Below the pieces are notes generated by a model that worked only from the letters and a program-made list of their open reading frames with translations, was not told where the DNA came from and ran no database searches. Made by a program: the position numbers and the translations under genes. 64,000 bases of DNA from Terriglobia bacterium (GTDB taxonomy: Bacteria; Acidobacteriota; Vicinamibacteria; Vicinamibacterales; CAVVIG01): the NCBI GenBank assembly GCA_020073005.1, contig JAIQFX010000010.1:27579-91578 (forward strand), written 5' to 3'. Positions 1-7,891 of this stretch are shown piece after piece. Position 1 is the stretch's first letter; every line of letters begins with the position of its first letter.

Positions 1-274
1 AATAGGCGCGGACGTCGAGGCCGGCGAGCTGTTCCGCGAGGCGCGGCCGGTTCAGGCCCGCCAGCGCCCACTGCGCGAAGTCGTTCGAGAAGCCCTCGGT
101 GAGAAAGTGGTGCTGGCCCAGGCTCTGGAACGTGTGGTGGAAGATCGATTCGTCGCTGCAGCTCTCGAGGCCGTCGCGCAATTCGCCCACCGTGAGCGCC
201 CGCTGGCGCTCGATGCGCGTGATGTACGAAGCCGTGACGAACTGAAACGGCCGATGCGCCCGCGCTAGAGCCAT
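1..274 (-). CDS. DUF5752 family protein (N-terminal part; runs off window)
   Basis: Reading leftwards from an ATG at 274, the frame stays open to the window edge (about 91 residues) and contains FQFVTASYITRIERQR, a region with GLESCSDESIFHHTFQSLG, and HHFLTEGFSNDFAQWAL. I recognise this as the DUF5752 family, which has no established biochemical role. The start ATG overlaps the last codons and stop of the trehalose-6-phosphate synthase gene by 10 bp, so the two are very probably translationally coupled. That suggests a function tied to trehalose or glycan metabolism, but this is context only. The C-terminus is outside the window. Confidence 0.8.
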   Translation of the reverse strand, partial: MALARAHRPFQFVTASYITRIERQRALTVGELRDGLESCSDESIFHHTFQSLGQHHFLTEGFSNDFAQWALAGLNRPRLAEQLAGLDVRAY

Positions 275-2544
275 TCCGCCTCCACTGCCGCGGGTGCGCG
301 CGCGGCCGGCGCGCGGACGTCGGCGAGCTCCGAGATCAGGTCCGCCGCCCACTTGTAGACGTTGCGCTCGCGGACGCCGCGCCGCATCCGGCGCATGCGC
401 TCGCGCCGCTCCTGGCCCGGCATCTCGAGCGCGGTCTTGATCGCCGCGGCGACCTGATCGATGTCGTACGGGTTGACGAGCAGCGCGTCGCGCAGCTCGC
501 ACGCCGCGCCGGTGAACTGGCTGAGCACGAGCACGCCGTCCTCGTCGTCGCGGCATGCCACGTACTCCTTCGCGACGAGGTTCATGCCGTCGTGGAGCGA
601 GGTCACGAGGCAGAAATCCGCGATCCGGTACAGCCGCGCGATCTCCTCGTGATTGTGGTGCCGGCGGAAGAGATGAATCGGCCGCCACGTGCCCGTCTGG
701 AAGCGCCGGTTGATGCGCTCGGCCTCGACCTCGACGTCGACGAGCAGCGTTTGATAGCGTGCGATCTGAATCCGGCTGGGCGCGCCCGCCTGCACGAACG
801 CGAAGCGCTCGAGGTACGCGGGGCAGCGCTCGAGGAACCGCTCGATGCCGCGGAAGCGCTCGATGATGCCCTTCGTGTAGTCGATGCGATCGACGCCGAC
901 GCCGACGTAGAGGCCCTCGACGCCCAGATCCCGCCGGGTCGCCGCGCGATCCCAGTCGGGCGCCGCGGCGGCGTCGCGCGCCTCGTTCATGAACTCGGGC
1001 AGCGCCACGCTGATCGGATGCGGGCGGACCAGCGTCGCGTGTTCGCCGCGGTAGACCGCGTGCCGCTCCCACTCGACGCGGCACTCGAGACACCGGTCGA
1101 CCGTCTCGAGAAAATTCCGGCAGTGCGCCTGGATGTGGAAGCCGACGAGGTCGGCGCCGAGCAGGCCGTCGAGCAGCTCGGTGCGCCACGGGCAGATCCC
1201 GAACGCTTCCGGGTTCGGCCACGGGATGTGCCAGAACACGCCGATGCGCGCGTCCGGCCGCCGGTGCTTGACCAGCGCGGGCAGCAGCGCGAAGTGATAG
1301 TCCTGGATCAGCAGCAGGGGCGCCTCGTCGCCGGCCATTTCTTCGACGACCGCCTGCGCGAAGTGGTGATTGACCCGCTGGTAGAGCTCCCAATCGCGCG
1401 TGCGGAACATCGGGCGCGTGTACGCGATGTGGCAGAGCGGCCAGAGGCCTTCGTTGGAGAAGCCGAAGTAGTAGCCGTCCTCTTCCTCCGGCGTCAGCCA
1501 GACGCGGCGCAGCGAGTAGCGCGGCTGATCGGGCGGGACGCGGAGCCGGCTCCGCTCGTCGACAGCCTCGCGGTCGGCGTCGCCCGAGCCGTGCGCGATC
1601 CACGTCCCGTCGCACGCGCGCAGGATCGGCTCGAGCGCGGTGACGAGACCGCTGGCCGGCACCTGGACCTCGATCGCGCGGCCGCGGCGCACGTGCTCGT
1701 ACGGCTCGCGGTTCGACACGAGGAACAGACGGCTGCCCTCGAGCCGGTTGTGGACGCCGACGCGCAGGCGCTCGGGCGTCCACAGCGAGTCGGCCGCTTC
1801 GCGCAGCCGCGCTTCCTCCTCGGCCGCCGCCCGCGCCGACGCGAGACTCTGCGCGAGACCGGCGGCTTCGGTCGAGATCGAATCGAGCAGCCCGACGTCG
1901 GCGGGATCCGACAGCGGCGTCGCGCGCCCGAACCGCAGGTCCTTCATCCAGTGCGCCGTCTTCCTGATCGGTCCCAGGACCGACGCGTGGACGACGCCGA
2001 CGGTGACGAGCGCGATCAGCAGCACCTGCGGCACGACCTGCAGCAGCGCGCTGTGCCACGCGTGCGCGCTGCGCGCCGCGAAATCGCTGACGTCGTAGAA
2101 GAGCGTGACGACGCCGGCTTTCGTTCGCTCGAGGCGGAACGGCGTGGAGTACGTGAACAGCGCCATGTCGTTCAGCGTGACGAACGCGCCGCAGTGCGGC
2201 GCCGAAGCGTCGCACCGCGGCACGGCGTCCGGGCGCCCGTTGAGCGCGCGTGCCACCGTCAGCGTGGCGGCGAGCGGCGCCGGCTTGCCGTCCCACACCG
2301 CCGCGCCGGCCAGATCCTCGCGGGAGCCGAAACGCTCCAGCGTCTCGGTCAGCTGACCCGGTCCGCCGCGCCGGAGCGCCGGCTCGGCGGCTTCCTGCAG
2401 CCGCTCGGCGGCCGTCTGCGCCTGCTGCTGCAGGCGTTCGCCGAGCGCGAGCCGTTCGGCGCGCACGTCGGCCCACGTGACGACGAGCGTCAGCAGCGTG
2501 ACGCCCGTCGCCAGGAGCGCGATGAGCCGCAGACTCAGCCGCAT
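265..2544 (-). CDS. otsA: Membrane-anchored trehalose-6-phosphate synthase with N-terminal sensor-like module
   Basis: This 759-residue protein has two parts. Residues about 260-745 are a GT20 trehalose-6-phosphate synthase, which joins UDP- or ADP-glucose and glucose-6-phosphate. The expected motifs are present: [10 protein letters not shown] (about 273-282), [28 protein letters not shown] with the substrate-binding Arg and Lys, and [10 protein letters not shown] with the nucleotide-sugar Asp and Glu. Residues 1-250 look like a sensor-kinase input module: a transmembrane helix (about 5-25), an extracytoplasmic segment of about 140 residues, a second helix (about 167-187), then a HAMP-like stretch with a charged coiled coil rich in A, E and R. 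Ordinary OtsA is soluble and about 470 residues long. The fusion implies membrane-localised and possibly signal-controlled trehalose-6-phosphate synthesis (inference). It is followed with a 10-bp overlap by the DUF5752 gene. Confidence 0.93.
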   Translation of the reverse strand: MRLSLRLIALLATGVTLLTLVVTWADVRAERLALGERLQQQAQTAAERLQEAAEPALRRGGPGQLTETLERFGSREDLAGAAVWDGKPAPLAATLTVARALNGRPDAVPRCDASAPHCGAFVTLNDMALFTYSTPFRLERTKAGVVTLFYDVSDFAARSAHAWHSALLQVVPQVLLIALVTVGVVHASVLGPIRKTAHWMKDLRFGRATPLSDPADVGLLDSISTEAAGLAQSLASARAAAEEEARLREAADSLWTPERLRVGVHNRLEGSRLFLVSNREPYEHVRRGRAIEVQVPASGLVTALEPILRACDGTWIAHGSGDADREAVDERSRLRVPPDQPRYSLRRVWLTPEEEDGYYFGFSNEGLWPLCHIAYTRPMFRTRDWELYQRVNHHFAQAVVEEMAGDEAPLLLIQDYHFALLPALVKHRRPDARIGVFWHIPWPNPEAFGICPWRTELLDGLLGADLVGFHIQAHCRNFLETVDRCLECRVEWERHAVYRGEHATLVRPHPISVALPEFMNEARDAAAAPDWDRAATRRDLGVEGLYVGVGVDRIDYTKGIIERFRGIERFLERCPAYLERFAFVQAGAPSRIQIARYQTLLVDVEVEAERINRRFQTGTWRPIHLFRRHHNHEEIARLYRIADFCLVTSLHDGMNLVAKEYVACRDDEDGVLVLSQFTGAACELRDALLVNPYDIDQVAAAIKTALEMPGQERRERMRRMRRGVRERNVYKWAADLISELADVRAPAARAPAAVEAEWL

Positions 2545-2559
2545 GACGCACCGGCAGGA

Positions 2560-3237
2560 TTACGGAACAGGAACGCGCACCGTGATCGCGGAGAGCAGTC
2601 TCGCCGACAGTGGACGGCCGGCCGCGATGCCGACGTCCGGCCCCTTCTTGTCCAGGGTGTACGCCGCGCCGGCGCCGCCGCCGACCGCGGTGCCGATCAG
2701 CGCGCCCTTGCCGCCGCCCAGCGCGCCGCCGAGCAGGGCGCCGCCCGCCGCGGGCAGCGCGACGGTCAGCAGATCCTTCTTCATCGTGCCGGCCGCGGTG
2801 CGCGTGATCGCCGCCGTGCGGATGCCGTACTCCTCCGGCACGCCGGCCGGCCGGACGTTGTCGAAGCGGATCGCGATGTGCGCGCGGCCTTTGACTTTCT
2901 CCGACCGCTCCGTCGCCGTCACCGTCCCCACGACCTCGCTGCCTTGCGGAATCGCGGGGAGGCCGTTGATCACGATCGCGCGCGCCAGGTGCGCGCGCAC
3001 CGGATCGTCCAGCCGGCTCGTCGCCGTGCTGACGCCCGTGTCGAGGACGAGCGGCAGCGCCGTCCCCTCGGGAATCGTGACGTCCCGGAAGACGCCCGCC
3101 GCGCGCGGCGCCGCGGACACCGACGCCGCCGCGGCCGGCACCGCCGCGGGCGCGGCCAGCCGGCGCTCGGCGACCAGGGCGAGCGATCCGCCCGCCGCGA
3201 GAATCGCGACCGCCACCACCGATGTCATGCGTGTCAT
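2560..3237 (-). CDS. Exported glycine-zipper protein with TrbI-like region
   Basis: A 225-residue protein with an N-terminal hydrophobic anchor or signal (about 5-25) and an Ala/Pro-rich linker. A middle region (about 50-130) contains IPEGTALPLVLDTGVST, PAIPQGSEVVGTV and HIAIRFDNVRP, resembling the beta-rich TrbI/VirB10-like fold seen in many acidobacterial exported proteins. Next comes a glycine-zipper stretch (about 160-195, GGALLGGALGGGKGALIG). The function is unknown; glycine zippers usually pack in or against the envelope. It lies 15 bp upstream of the OtsA start and 16 bp downstream of the barrel-like gene, so the three probably share a transcript. Confidence 0.6.
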   Translation of the reverse strand: MTRMTSVVAVAILAAGGSLALVAERRLAAPAAVPAAAASVSAAPRAAGVFRDVTIPEGTALPLVLDTGVSTATSRLDDPVRAHLARAIVINGLPAIPQGSEVVGTVTATERSEKVKGRAHIAIRFDNVRPAGVPEEYGIRTAAITRTAAGTMKKDLLTVALPAAGGALLGGALGGGKGALIGTAVGGGAGAAYTLDKKGPDVGIAAGRPLSARLLSAITVRVPVP

Positions 3238-3253
3238 CGGACGCTCCTTTCAC

Positions 3254-3703
3254 TCAGCGCGGAAACGTGTAGCCCACGCCGAACTTGACGCTCGGACTGT
3301 TGATCGCGCCGACCTTCAGCTCCGTGAACAGGCCGCCCCTGTGCGCGAGCCCGATGAGGATGTTGAATCCGCCGTCGGACTGCGTGGTGTTCGTGAACCG
3401 GTAGATGTTGAGCGCCGGCCCGGCGCCGACGTAGAGATTCCAGTCGGAGCGTTTCTTCTGCTGCACTTCGTACGCGAACTCGAAGTTCAGCGCGGCGAGC
3501 GTGACGTTGTCGCCGAGCCCGATCTCGAGGTTCGGGCGGAACCGCAGATGGTCCGCGAGCTCGTCGGTCTGGACGTGCACCCCCATGTAGAACTGATTCG
3601 GATCGCCGCTCACGCCGGCGCGCACGCCGACGGCCTGCGCGCTCGCGCGCGAGGCCCACGACACCAGCACCAGCGCCGCCACTGTGATCCAGCGCAGTCT
3701 CAC
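3254..3703 (-). CDS. Small exported outer-membrane barrel-like protein
   Basis: A 149-residue protein with a clear signal peptide ending at ASA (about residues 1-22). Alternating polar and hydrophobic strands follow, for example FRPNLEIGLGDNVTLAALNFEF, NLYVGAGPALNIY and GGLFTELKVGA, and it ends in VGYTFPR. This is the look of an opacity-type eight-strand barrel of the outer membrane. No specific family is recognised. It sits just upstream of the glycine-zipper gene on the same strand. Confidence 0.65.
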   Translation of the reverse strand: MRLRWITVAALVLVSWASRASAQAVGVRAGVSGDPNQFYMGVHVQTDELADHLRFRPNLEIGLGDNVTLAALNFEFAYEVQQKKRSDWNLYVGAGPALNIYRFTNTTQSDGGFNILIGLAHRGGLFTELKVGAINSPSVKFGVGYTFPR

Positions 3704-3793
3704 GGAGACCTCCTTGAATGTGGGGAGCAGGAGAGAGACGAAAGAGAGCCGCGCGCCGGTCCCGATCTCCGTCGCGCGGCCCCTCGTGCCCAG

Positions 3794-4915
3794 CTACCGC
3801 GAGCCGTCGTTGTCGAGGGTCACGCGCGTGGCGCCGACAGAGCCGTCCGCCTGGGACATGCCCGTGACCTCAACCCTGACGCCGTTGGCGAGCTGGCCAC
3901 AAGATCCGCCCCGGAAGATCGTCGACGCGCTCGTCGAGACCTTCAGCGTGCCGACGGAGAACGTCAGCGCCGGGCATGCGCCCGCGAGGCCGGAAACGGT
4001 GCCTTCCATGTGATCGGTTTCGTGGTCGTCGTTCGGCTCCGGCATGTCGAGCCGCACGCGCGCGGCGGTCAGCGTGCCGTCCGCCTGCTGCGTCCCTTCG
4101 ACGTGGACGTTCGCGCCGTTGGCGAGCGTCTCGCACGTCACGCCGCTGAACTTCGTCGTCGCGTCCGTCGTGACCTTCGTCGTGCCGGCCATGAAGGTCA
4201 GCGCGGGGCACGTCCCTGCGAGCCCGCTGACCGTGCCGTTGGCGCGCACGTGCTCCTTGTCGTTGTCCTCGAAGAACACACGGTCGGCGACGATCGATCC
4301 GTCGGCCTGACGCGCGCCTTTCACGTGCGCGGTCACGCCGTTGGCGAGCTCGGCGCACGTGCCGTCGGTGAACCGCGTCGTCGCGGTCGTGGACACCTTC
4401 GTCGTGCCGGCCATGAACGTCACCGCCGGGCACGTTCCCGCGAGCGCGGAGACGACGCCGGTGGCCGTGTCGTCCGGCCTGTCCTCGCTCTGCACGTTGA
4501 CTTCAGACGCGACCGTCGTCGCGCCGCTCTGCGACGCTTTCACGTGGACGCGCGTGCCGACGGTGAGATCCGCGAACGTCAGCATCGTGTGGCCGTGGCG
4601 GATCACGGCGCCGGCAGGCACGGAGACGGTCGTGCCGCGCACGACGATCGTGTGCGCGGTCGCATCCACCGCAGTGATCACGCCTTCCAACTCGGATGTG
4701 TTCTCGTCCGATGATCCGTGGTCCTTGTCCGAGGCTCCGTGATCGGCGCTGGCGATGGGCGTTGCGCTGGCGGACGTGTTGGGCGCCGCTGCGGCGGATC
4801 GCGCCGCGAGCGTGGTGGACGACGCCCCGGTCGGCGACGTCGGTGTGTCATGGCTGCACGCGATGCCAAGTGCGAGTACAACAATCGCCATCGATTGGAT
4901 CACAGATTTCGTCAT
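3794..4915 (-). CDS. Lipoprotein with repeated DUF5666 domains
   Basis: I chose the ATG at 4915 (373 residues) because it gives a signal sequence ending LALGIAC, a plausible although imperfect lipobox; a longer frame upstream has no such signal. The mature part is a Ser/Thr/Asp-rich linker followed by four DUF5666-like beta units. The last three are near-repeats built on the pattern GxVSGLAGTCPALTFMAGTTKV, then ANGxxxHVxGxxQADGS. Each unit is about 70 residues. DUF5666 proteins are surface or periplasmic proteins of unknown function. The gene is divergent from the flavoprotein gene at 5060. Confidence 0.8.
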   Translation of the reverse strand: MTKSVIQSMAIVVLALGIACSHDTPTSPTGASSTTLAARSAAAAPNTSASATPIASADHGASDKDHGSSDENTSELEGVITAVDATAHTIVVRGTTVSVPAGAVIRHGHTMLTFADLTVGTRVHVKASQSGATTVASEVNVQSEDRPDDTATGVVSALAGTCPAVTFMAGTTKVSTTATTRFTDGTCAELANGVTAHVKGARQADGSIVADRVFFEDNDKEHVRANGTVSGLAGTCPALTFMAGTTKVTTDATTKFSGVTCETLANGANVHVEGTQQADGTLTAARVRLDMPEPNDDHETDHMEGTVSGLAGACPALTFSVGTLKVSTSASTIFRGGSCGQLANGVRVEVTGMSQADGSVGATRVTLDNDGSR

Positions 4916-5059
4916 GAACAATTTGCGCGGCGCCGTGTAAGGTTCACACTCACTCTCAGGGCGTCCCCCAGGGGGACACAGGGCGTCGCGTACCTCCGGC
5001 GGGGATGTGGCAAGCGCGGTACCGGAAAAACATAGCAATGTGAGAGAATCCGCCTCGTC

Positions 5060-6382
5060 ATGAACAGACGCACTTTCCTTACGAGCGGCAGCCTCGCGTT
5101 CGCGGGCTACGCGATCGGCGGCTGCGCGACGACGGGTTCTTCACGCGGCACGACCGCGATGCCGCGACGGCCGCCCGTTCAACTCGCGCAGGTCCGCGCG
5201 TCCTTCGATCGCATCATCCGCACGACCGTCGGTCTGCGGCCGCACCGCGATTCGGGATTCGTTCTCCGCGCCGACAAGCTCGACGCGAAGACGCTGATCC
5301 ACAACTACGGCTACGCGGGCACCGGCATGTCGCTCGCGTGGGGCGCCGGCATCCTGGTCTCCGAGTTCGCACAAGCGACCGGCGATCGCCGTGTCGCGGT
5401 GATCGGCTGTGGATCGCCGGGCCTGTGCGCCGCCCGGCAACTGCAGCGCCGCGGCTTCGACGTCACGATCTACGCGGCGACGGTGCCGCCGGACACGACG
5501 TCGAACATGTCGCTCGCCGGCTTCACGCCCACGACCGCCCTTGTAAGTAATGACCGGCGGACGCCGGCGTGGGACGCGCAGTTTCTCCGCGCGGCCGAGC
5601 TCTCGTACCGGCAACTGCAGTTGATGGTCGGCCAGAACTACGGCGTCTATTGGATGGACAGCTACAACGCGACCGACAATCCGAATCAGCAGGGGCGCGG
5701 CGGCGGCCCCGGTGGTGCCGCCGGGCCTGGCCCTTCGGCAGGCTCAGGGCAGGGCGGACGCGGCGGCGGCGCTGAAGCCGGCGGCGCGACCGACGCGGAT
5801 CTGCTGCCGCCGGAGCTGCGGCCCAATCGCAACCGCGAAGTGCTGGGTCCCGGCGAGCACCCGTTCCCGACGAAGTACGCGATCCGCACGCCCGCGCTGG
5901 CGATCGAGCCCAACATCTATATGGATGCGCTCGTGCGCGACTTCCTGATGTTCGGCGGCAAGATCGTCATCCGCAAGTTCGACACGCCGCGCGATCTGAT
6001 GACGCTGAACGAACCGATCGTCGTCAACTGCACGGGGCTCGGATCGTTCACGCTGTTCGACGACAAGGAGCTGGTGCCGATCAAGGGTCAGCTGACCGCG
6101 CTCGTCGCGCAGCCCGAAGTGAACTACCGCGCGAACGGCCGCGCGCCCAACGGGGGCAACGCGAGCATGAACTCGCGCAGCGACGGCATCATCATCGGCA
6201 ACCTGCAGGATCGCGGCAACTGGTCGCTCGAGCCGGACCAGGACGTCATCCAGCGCAACGTGCAGGCCGCCATCGATTTCTTCGCGCTCGTGCGTCCGCC
6301 CGCGCCGGGCGCGCGCTTGACGAGATCCGAGCCCCCGCAGACAATGCCCAGCGTCAACAGCTTTTTCGACGCGCAGTCGTAG
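5060..6382 (+). CDS. Tat-exported D-amino-acid-oxidase-like flavoprotein, circularly permuted
   Basis: A 440-residue FAD oxidoreductase of the DAO superfamily. The N-terminus has a twin-arginine signal (NRRTFLTSG) ending in GGC, so it is probably a Tat-exported lipoprotein. The order of motifs is unusual. The block that normally closes DAO proteins (GLRPHR at 58-63, then HNYGYAGTGMSLAWGAG at 81-97) comes first and is followed directly by the Rossmann dinucleotide motif VIGCGSPGLCAA (115-126), which normally opens them. The protein then ends with the usual middle and late parts: VVNCTGLGSF, IKGQLTAL, and IIIGNLQDRGNWSLEPDQ. A Gly-rich insert (about residues 213-240) carries a REP-like palindrome in its DNA. 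It is followed 26 bp later by another Tat-exported protein gene. The substrate is unknown. Confidence 0.85.
   Translation: MNRRTFLTSGSLAFAGYAIGGCATTGSSRGTTAMPRRPPVQLAQVRASFDRIIRTTVGLRPHRDSGFVLRADKLDAKTLIHNYGYAGTGMSLAWGAGILVSEFAQATGDRRVAVIGCGSPGLCAARQLQRRGFDVTIYAATVPPDTTSNMSLAGFTPTTALVSNDRRTPAWDAQFLRAAELSYRQLQLMVGQNYGVYWMDSYNATDNPNQQGRGGGPGGAAGPGPSAGSGQGGRGGGAEAGGATDADLLPPELRPNRNREVLGPGEHPFPTKYAIRTPALAIEPNIYMDALVRDFLMFGGKIVIRKFDTPRDLMTLNEPIVVNCTGLGSFTLFDDKELVPIKGQLTALVAQPEVNYRANGRAPNGGNASMNSRSDGIIIGNLQDRGNWSLEPDQDVIQRNVQAAIDFFALVRPPAPGARLTRSEPPQTMPSVNSFFDAQS
5728..5752. repeat. REP-like palindrome inside a coding sequence
   Basis: The segment GCCCTTCGGCAGGCTCAGGG followed by C has inverted ends (GCCCT/AGGGC) and resembles the small palindromic repeats that are scattered between genes in many bacteria. 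Here it lies in the Gly-rich linker of the DAO-like gene and is read in frame. Confidence 0.5.
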
Positions 6383-6408
6383 CGCGTCATCGGAGGAGAA
6401 AAGAGCGT

Positions 6409-7125
6409 ATGTCACACGATCTGTCGGCCCGCCGTTCGTTCCTGTCCCGCATGGGTGCCGCCGTCGCGGCGTTCGGGATCGGCTCCGCCGCATCCGCCGA
6501 GGCGCAGACGAAGACGTCAGCGCCGGCGCCCGCTGCCGCCGCCGCGCGCGCGTTCCGGGCGGCGCACCACGTGCAGGACGACTGGATGGACAAATTCCCG
6601 GGCAAGCACCGCATCGTCATCGATGCCGTGACGCCGCACGGCGCCGGCGAAGCGGTCCTGTTCGCGAACAATCTGTACCTCTCGCACAAGACCGCCTATA
6701 ACCTGACCGACAAAGATCTGGCAATCGTGATCGTGATGCGGCACTTCGCGACGCCGTTTGCGTTCACGGACGCGGTCTGGGCGAAGTACGGCAAGCCGAT
6801 GGGCGCGATGCTCGAGTTCAAGGATCCCAAGACGAAGGAAGCGCCGTCGACCAATCTGTACCAGTCGTCCGCGTACGGGCTCGAGCTGCCGAACCTGGGC
6901 ACGACGATCGAGGACGTGCGCAAGAAGGGCACCTACATCGCGATCTGCGATCAGGCGACGCGCTTCGCCGCGCAGGGGATCGCGGGGATGGTCGGGAGCA
7001 CGATGGACGCGGTCTACAAGGACTTCACGTCCAATACGGTGCCGGACAGCCGCTTCGTTCCAGCCGGCGTCCTCGCCGTGACGCGCGCGCAGGAAAAAGG
7101 CTACACGCTCATCTACGCGGGCTGA
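6409..7125 (+). CDS. Tat-exported protein of unknown function
   Basis: A 238-residue protein with a twin-arginine signal (ARRSFLSRMG) and cleavage near SAEAQT at about residue 35. The mature part has motifs such as HRIVIDAVTPHGAGEAVLFANNL, IVIVMRHFATPFAF and GTYIAICDQATR, an alpha/beta pattern that loosely recalls DsrE-like folds, but I cannot assign a family. It lies 26 bp behind the DAO-like flavoprotein and probably in one operon with it, so it may serve the same periplasmic process. Its 3' end overlaps the convergent oxygenase gene by 13 bp. Confidence 0.7.
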   Translation: MSHDLSARRSFLSRMGAAVAAFGIGSAASAEAQTKTSAPAPAAAAARAFRAAHHVQDDWMDKFPGKHRIVIDAVTPHGAGEAVLFANNLYLSHKTAYNLTDKDLAIVIVMRHFATPFAFTDAVWAKYGKPMGAMLEFKDPKTKEAPSTNLYQSSAYGLELPNLGTTIEDVRKKGTYIAICDQATRFAAQGIAGMVGSTMDAVYKDFTSNTVPDSRFVPAGVLAVTRAQEKGYTLIYAG

Positions 7126-7829
7126 GCCTCGCCGCGTCTGAACGTCACGACGAGGACATCGCGGGCGCCGGGACGCGCCGGATCGAGCGGCGCGACCGGC
7201 GTCACGCCGTGCGCCACGCGGTTGTCGTCGACGAGCGTCGCGTCGCACGGCTCGGTCAGCGTGAACGTGCCGAGCGGCGCGCCGCCGAGGTCGTACACCG
7301 TCGTCACGCCGCTGACGATGTTCTGGCGGTTGACGAGCAGGACGAGGACGAAATCGACGCCGTCGCGGTGCACGCCCTCCGGCGTCGGCTGGCCCGGCGC
7401 GTGGGCGGACGCCGCGATCCGGAACTGATGCGCCTCGACGCGCCACCGCGCGATCGCCGGCGCGAGCGCGCCGAACGCCCGCGCGCAATAGCGCACGACC
7501 GTCGTCATCGTCGCGCCTTCGCCGACCGCCGGCGCGATCGGCGCGAACCAGCGCTCGATCCCTCCGAACAGCGCGTTGTACTCGCGATGCTGATAGTGAG
7601 GCTGATGCGGCTGACGCGCGACGGCGCCGTCCGCGCCCGCGCTGTAGACCGCGAATCGCCGGCTGCGCGATCGCTGTCCTTCAGCGAGATAGCGATCGAT
7701 CTCGAGATCGTTCCAGCTCGCGGCGAAGGCCGGCCAGTCCGTGAGCGGGCCGGCCGCTTCCAGCTCGGCGCGCATGTCCGCGGCGCGAACGAACACGAAC
7801 CCGCGTTCCGCCAGCGACCGCTCGAGCAT
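7113..7829 (-). CDS. 2OG-Fe(II) dioxygenase family protein (PF10014-like)
   Basis: A 238-residue protein starting at the ATG at 7829. The C-terminal half carries the jelly-roll ligands: GVHRDGVDFV (His-x-Asp), a distal His in NRVAHGVTP, and an Arg in DVLVVTFRR for 2-oxoglutarate. The sequence HQPHYQHREYNALFGGIERWF in the N-terminal half is typical of the 2OG-Fe dioxygenase family that includes free-amino-acid hydroxylases. The substrate cannot be told from sequence. It overlaps the preceding convergent gene by 13 bp and is not obviously part of an operon. Confidence 0.85.
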   Translation of the reverse strand: MLERSLAERGFVFVRAADMRAELEAAGPLTDWPAFAASWNDLEIDRYLAEGQRSRSRRFAVYSAGADGAVARQPHQPHYQHREYNALFGGIERWFAPIAPAVGEGATMTTVVRYCARAFGALAPAIARWRVEAHQFRIAASAHAPGQPTPEGVHRDGVDFVLVLLVNRQNIVSGVTTVYDLGGAPLGTFTLTEPCDATLVDDNRVAHGVTPVAPLDPARPGARDVLVVTFRRGEAQPA

Positions 7830-7891
7830 GGAGTGATCTTGTACGCCGGCGCGGCCCGCCGATGCGACCAATTTCGAATTGGTCCGGCGCG

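Noticed and set aside
592..3288. An 898-residue open frame opposite the trehalose synthase gene
   Set aside because: It is antisense to a well-conserved enzyme, has the Arg/Ala/Asp/His composition typical of high-GC shadow frames, and shows no domain. The same applies to long frames at 2477-4714, 12505-15720, 37462-40284, 37761-40352 and 59344-60645.
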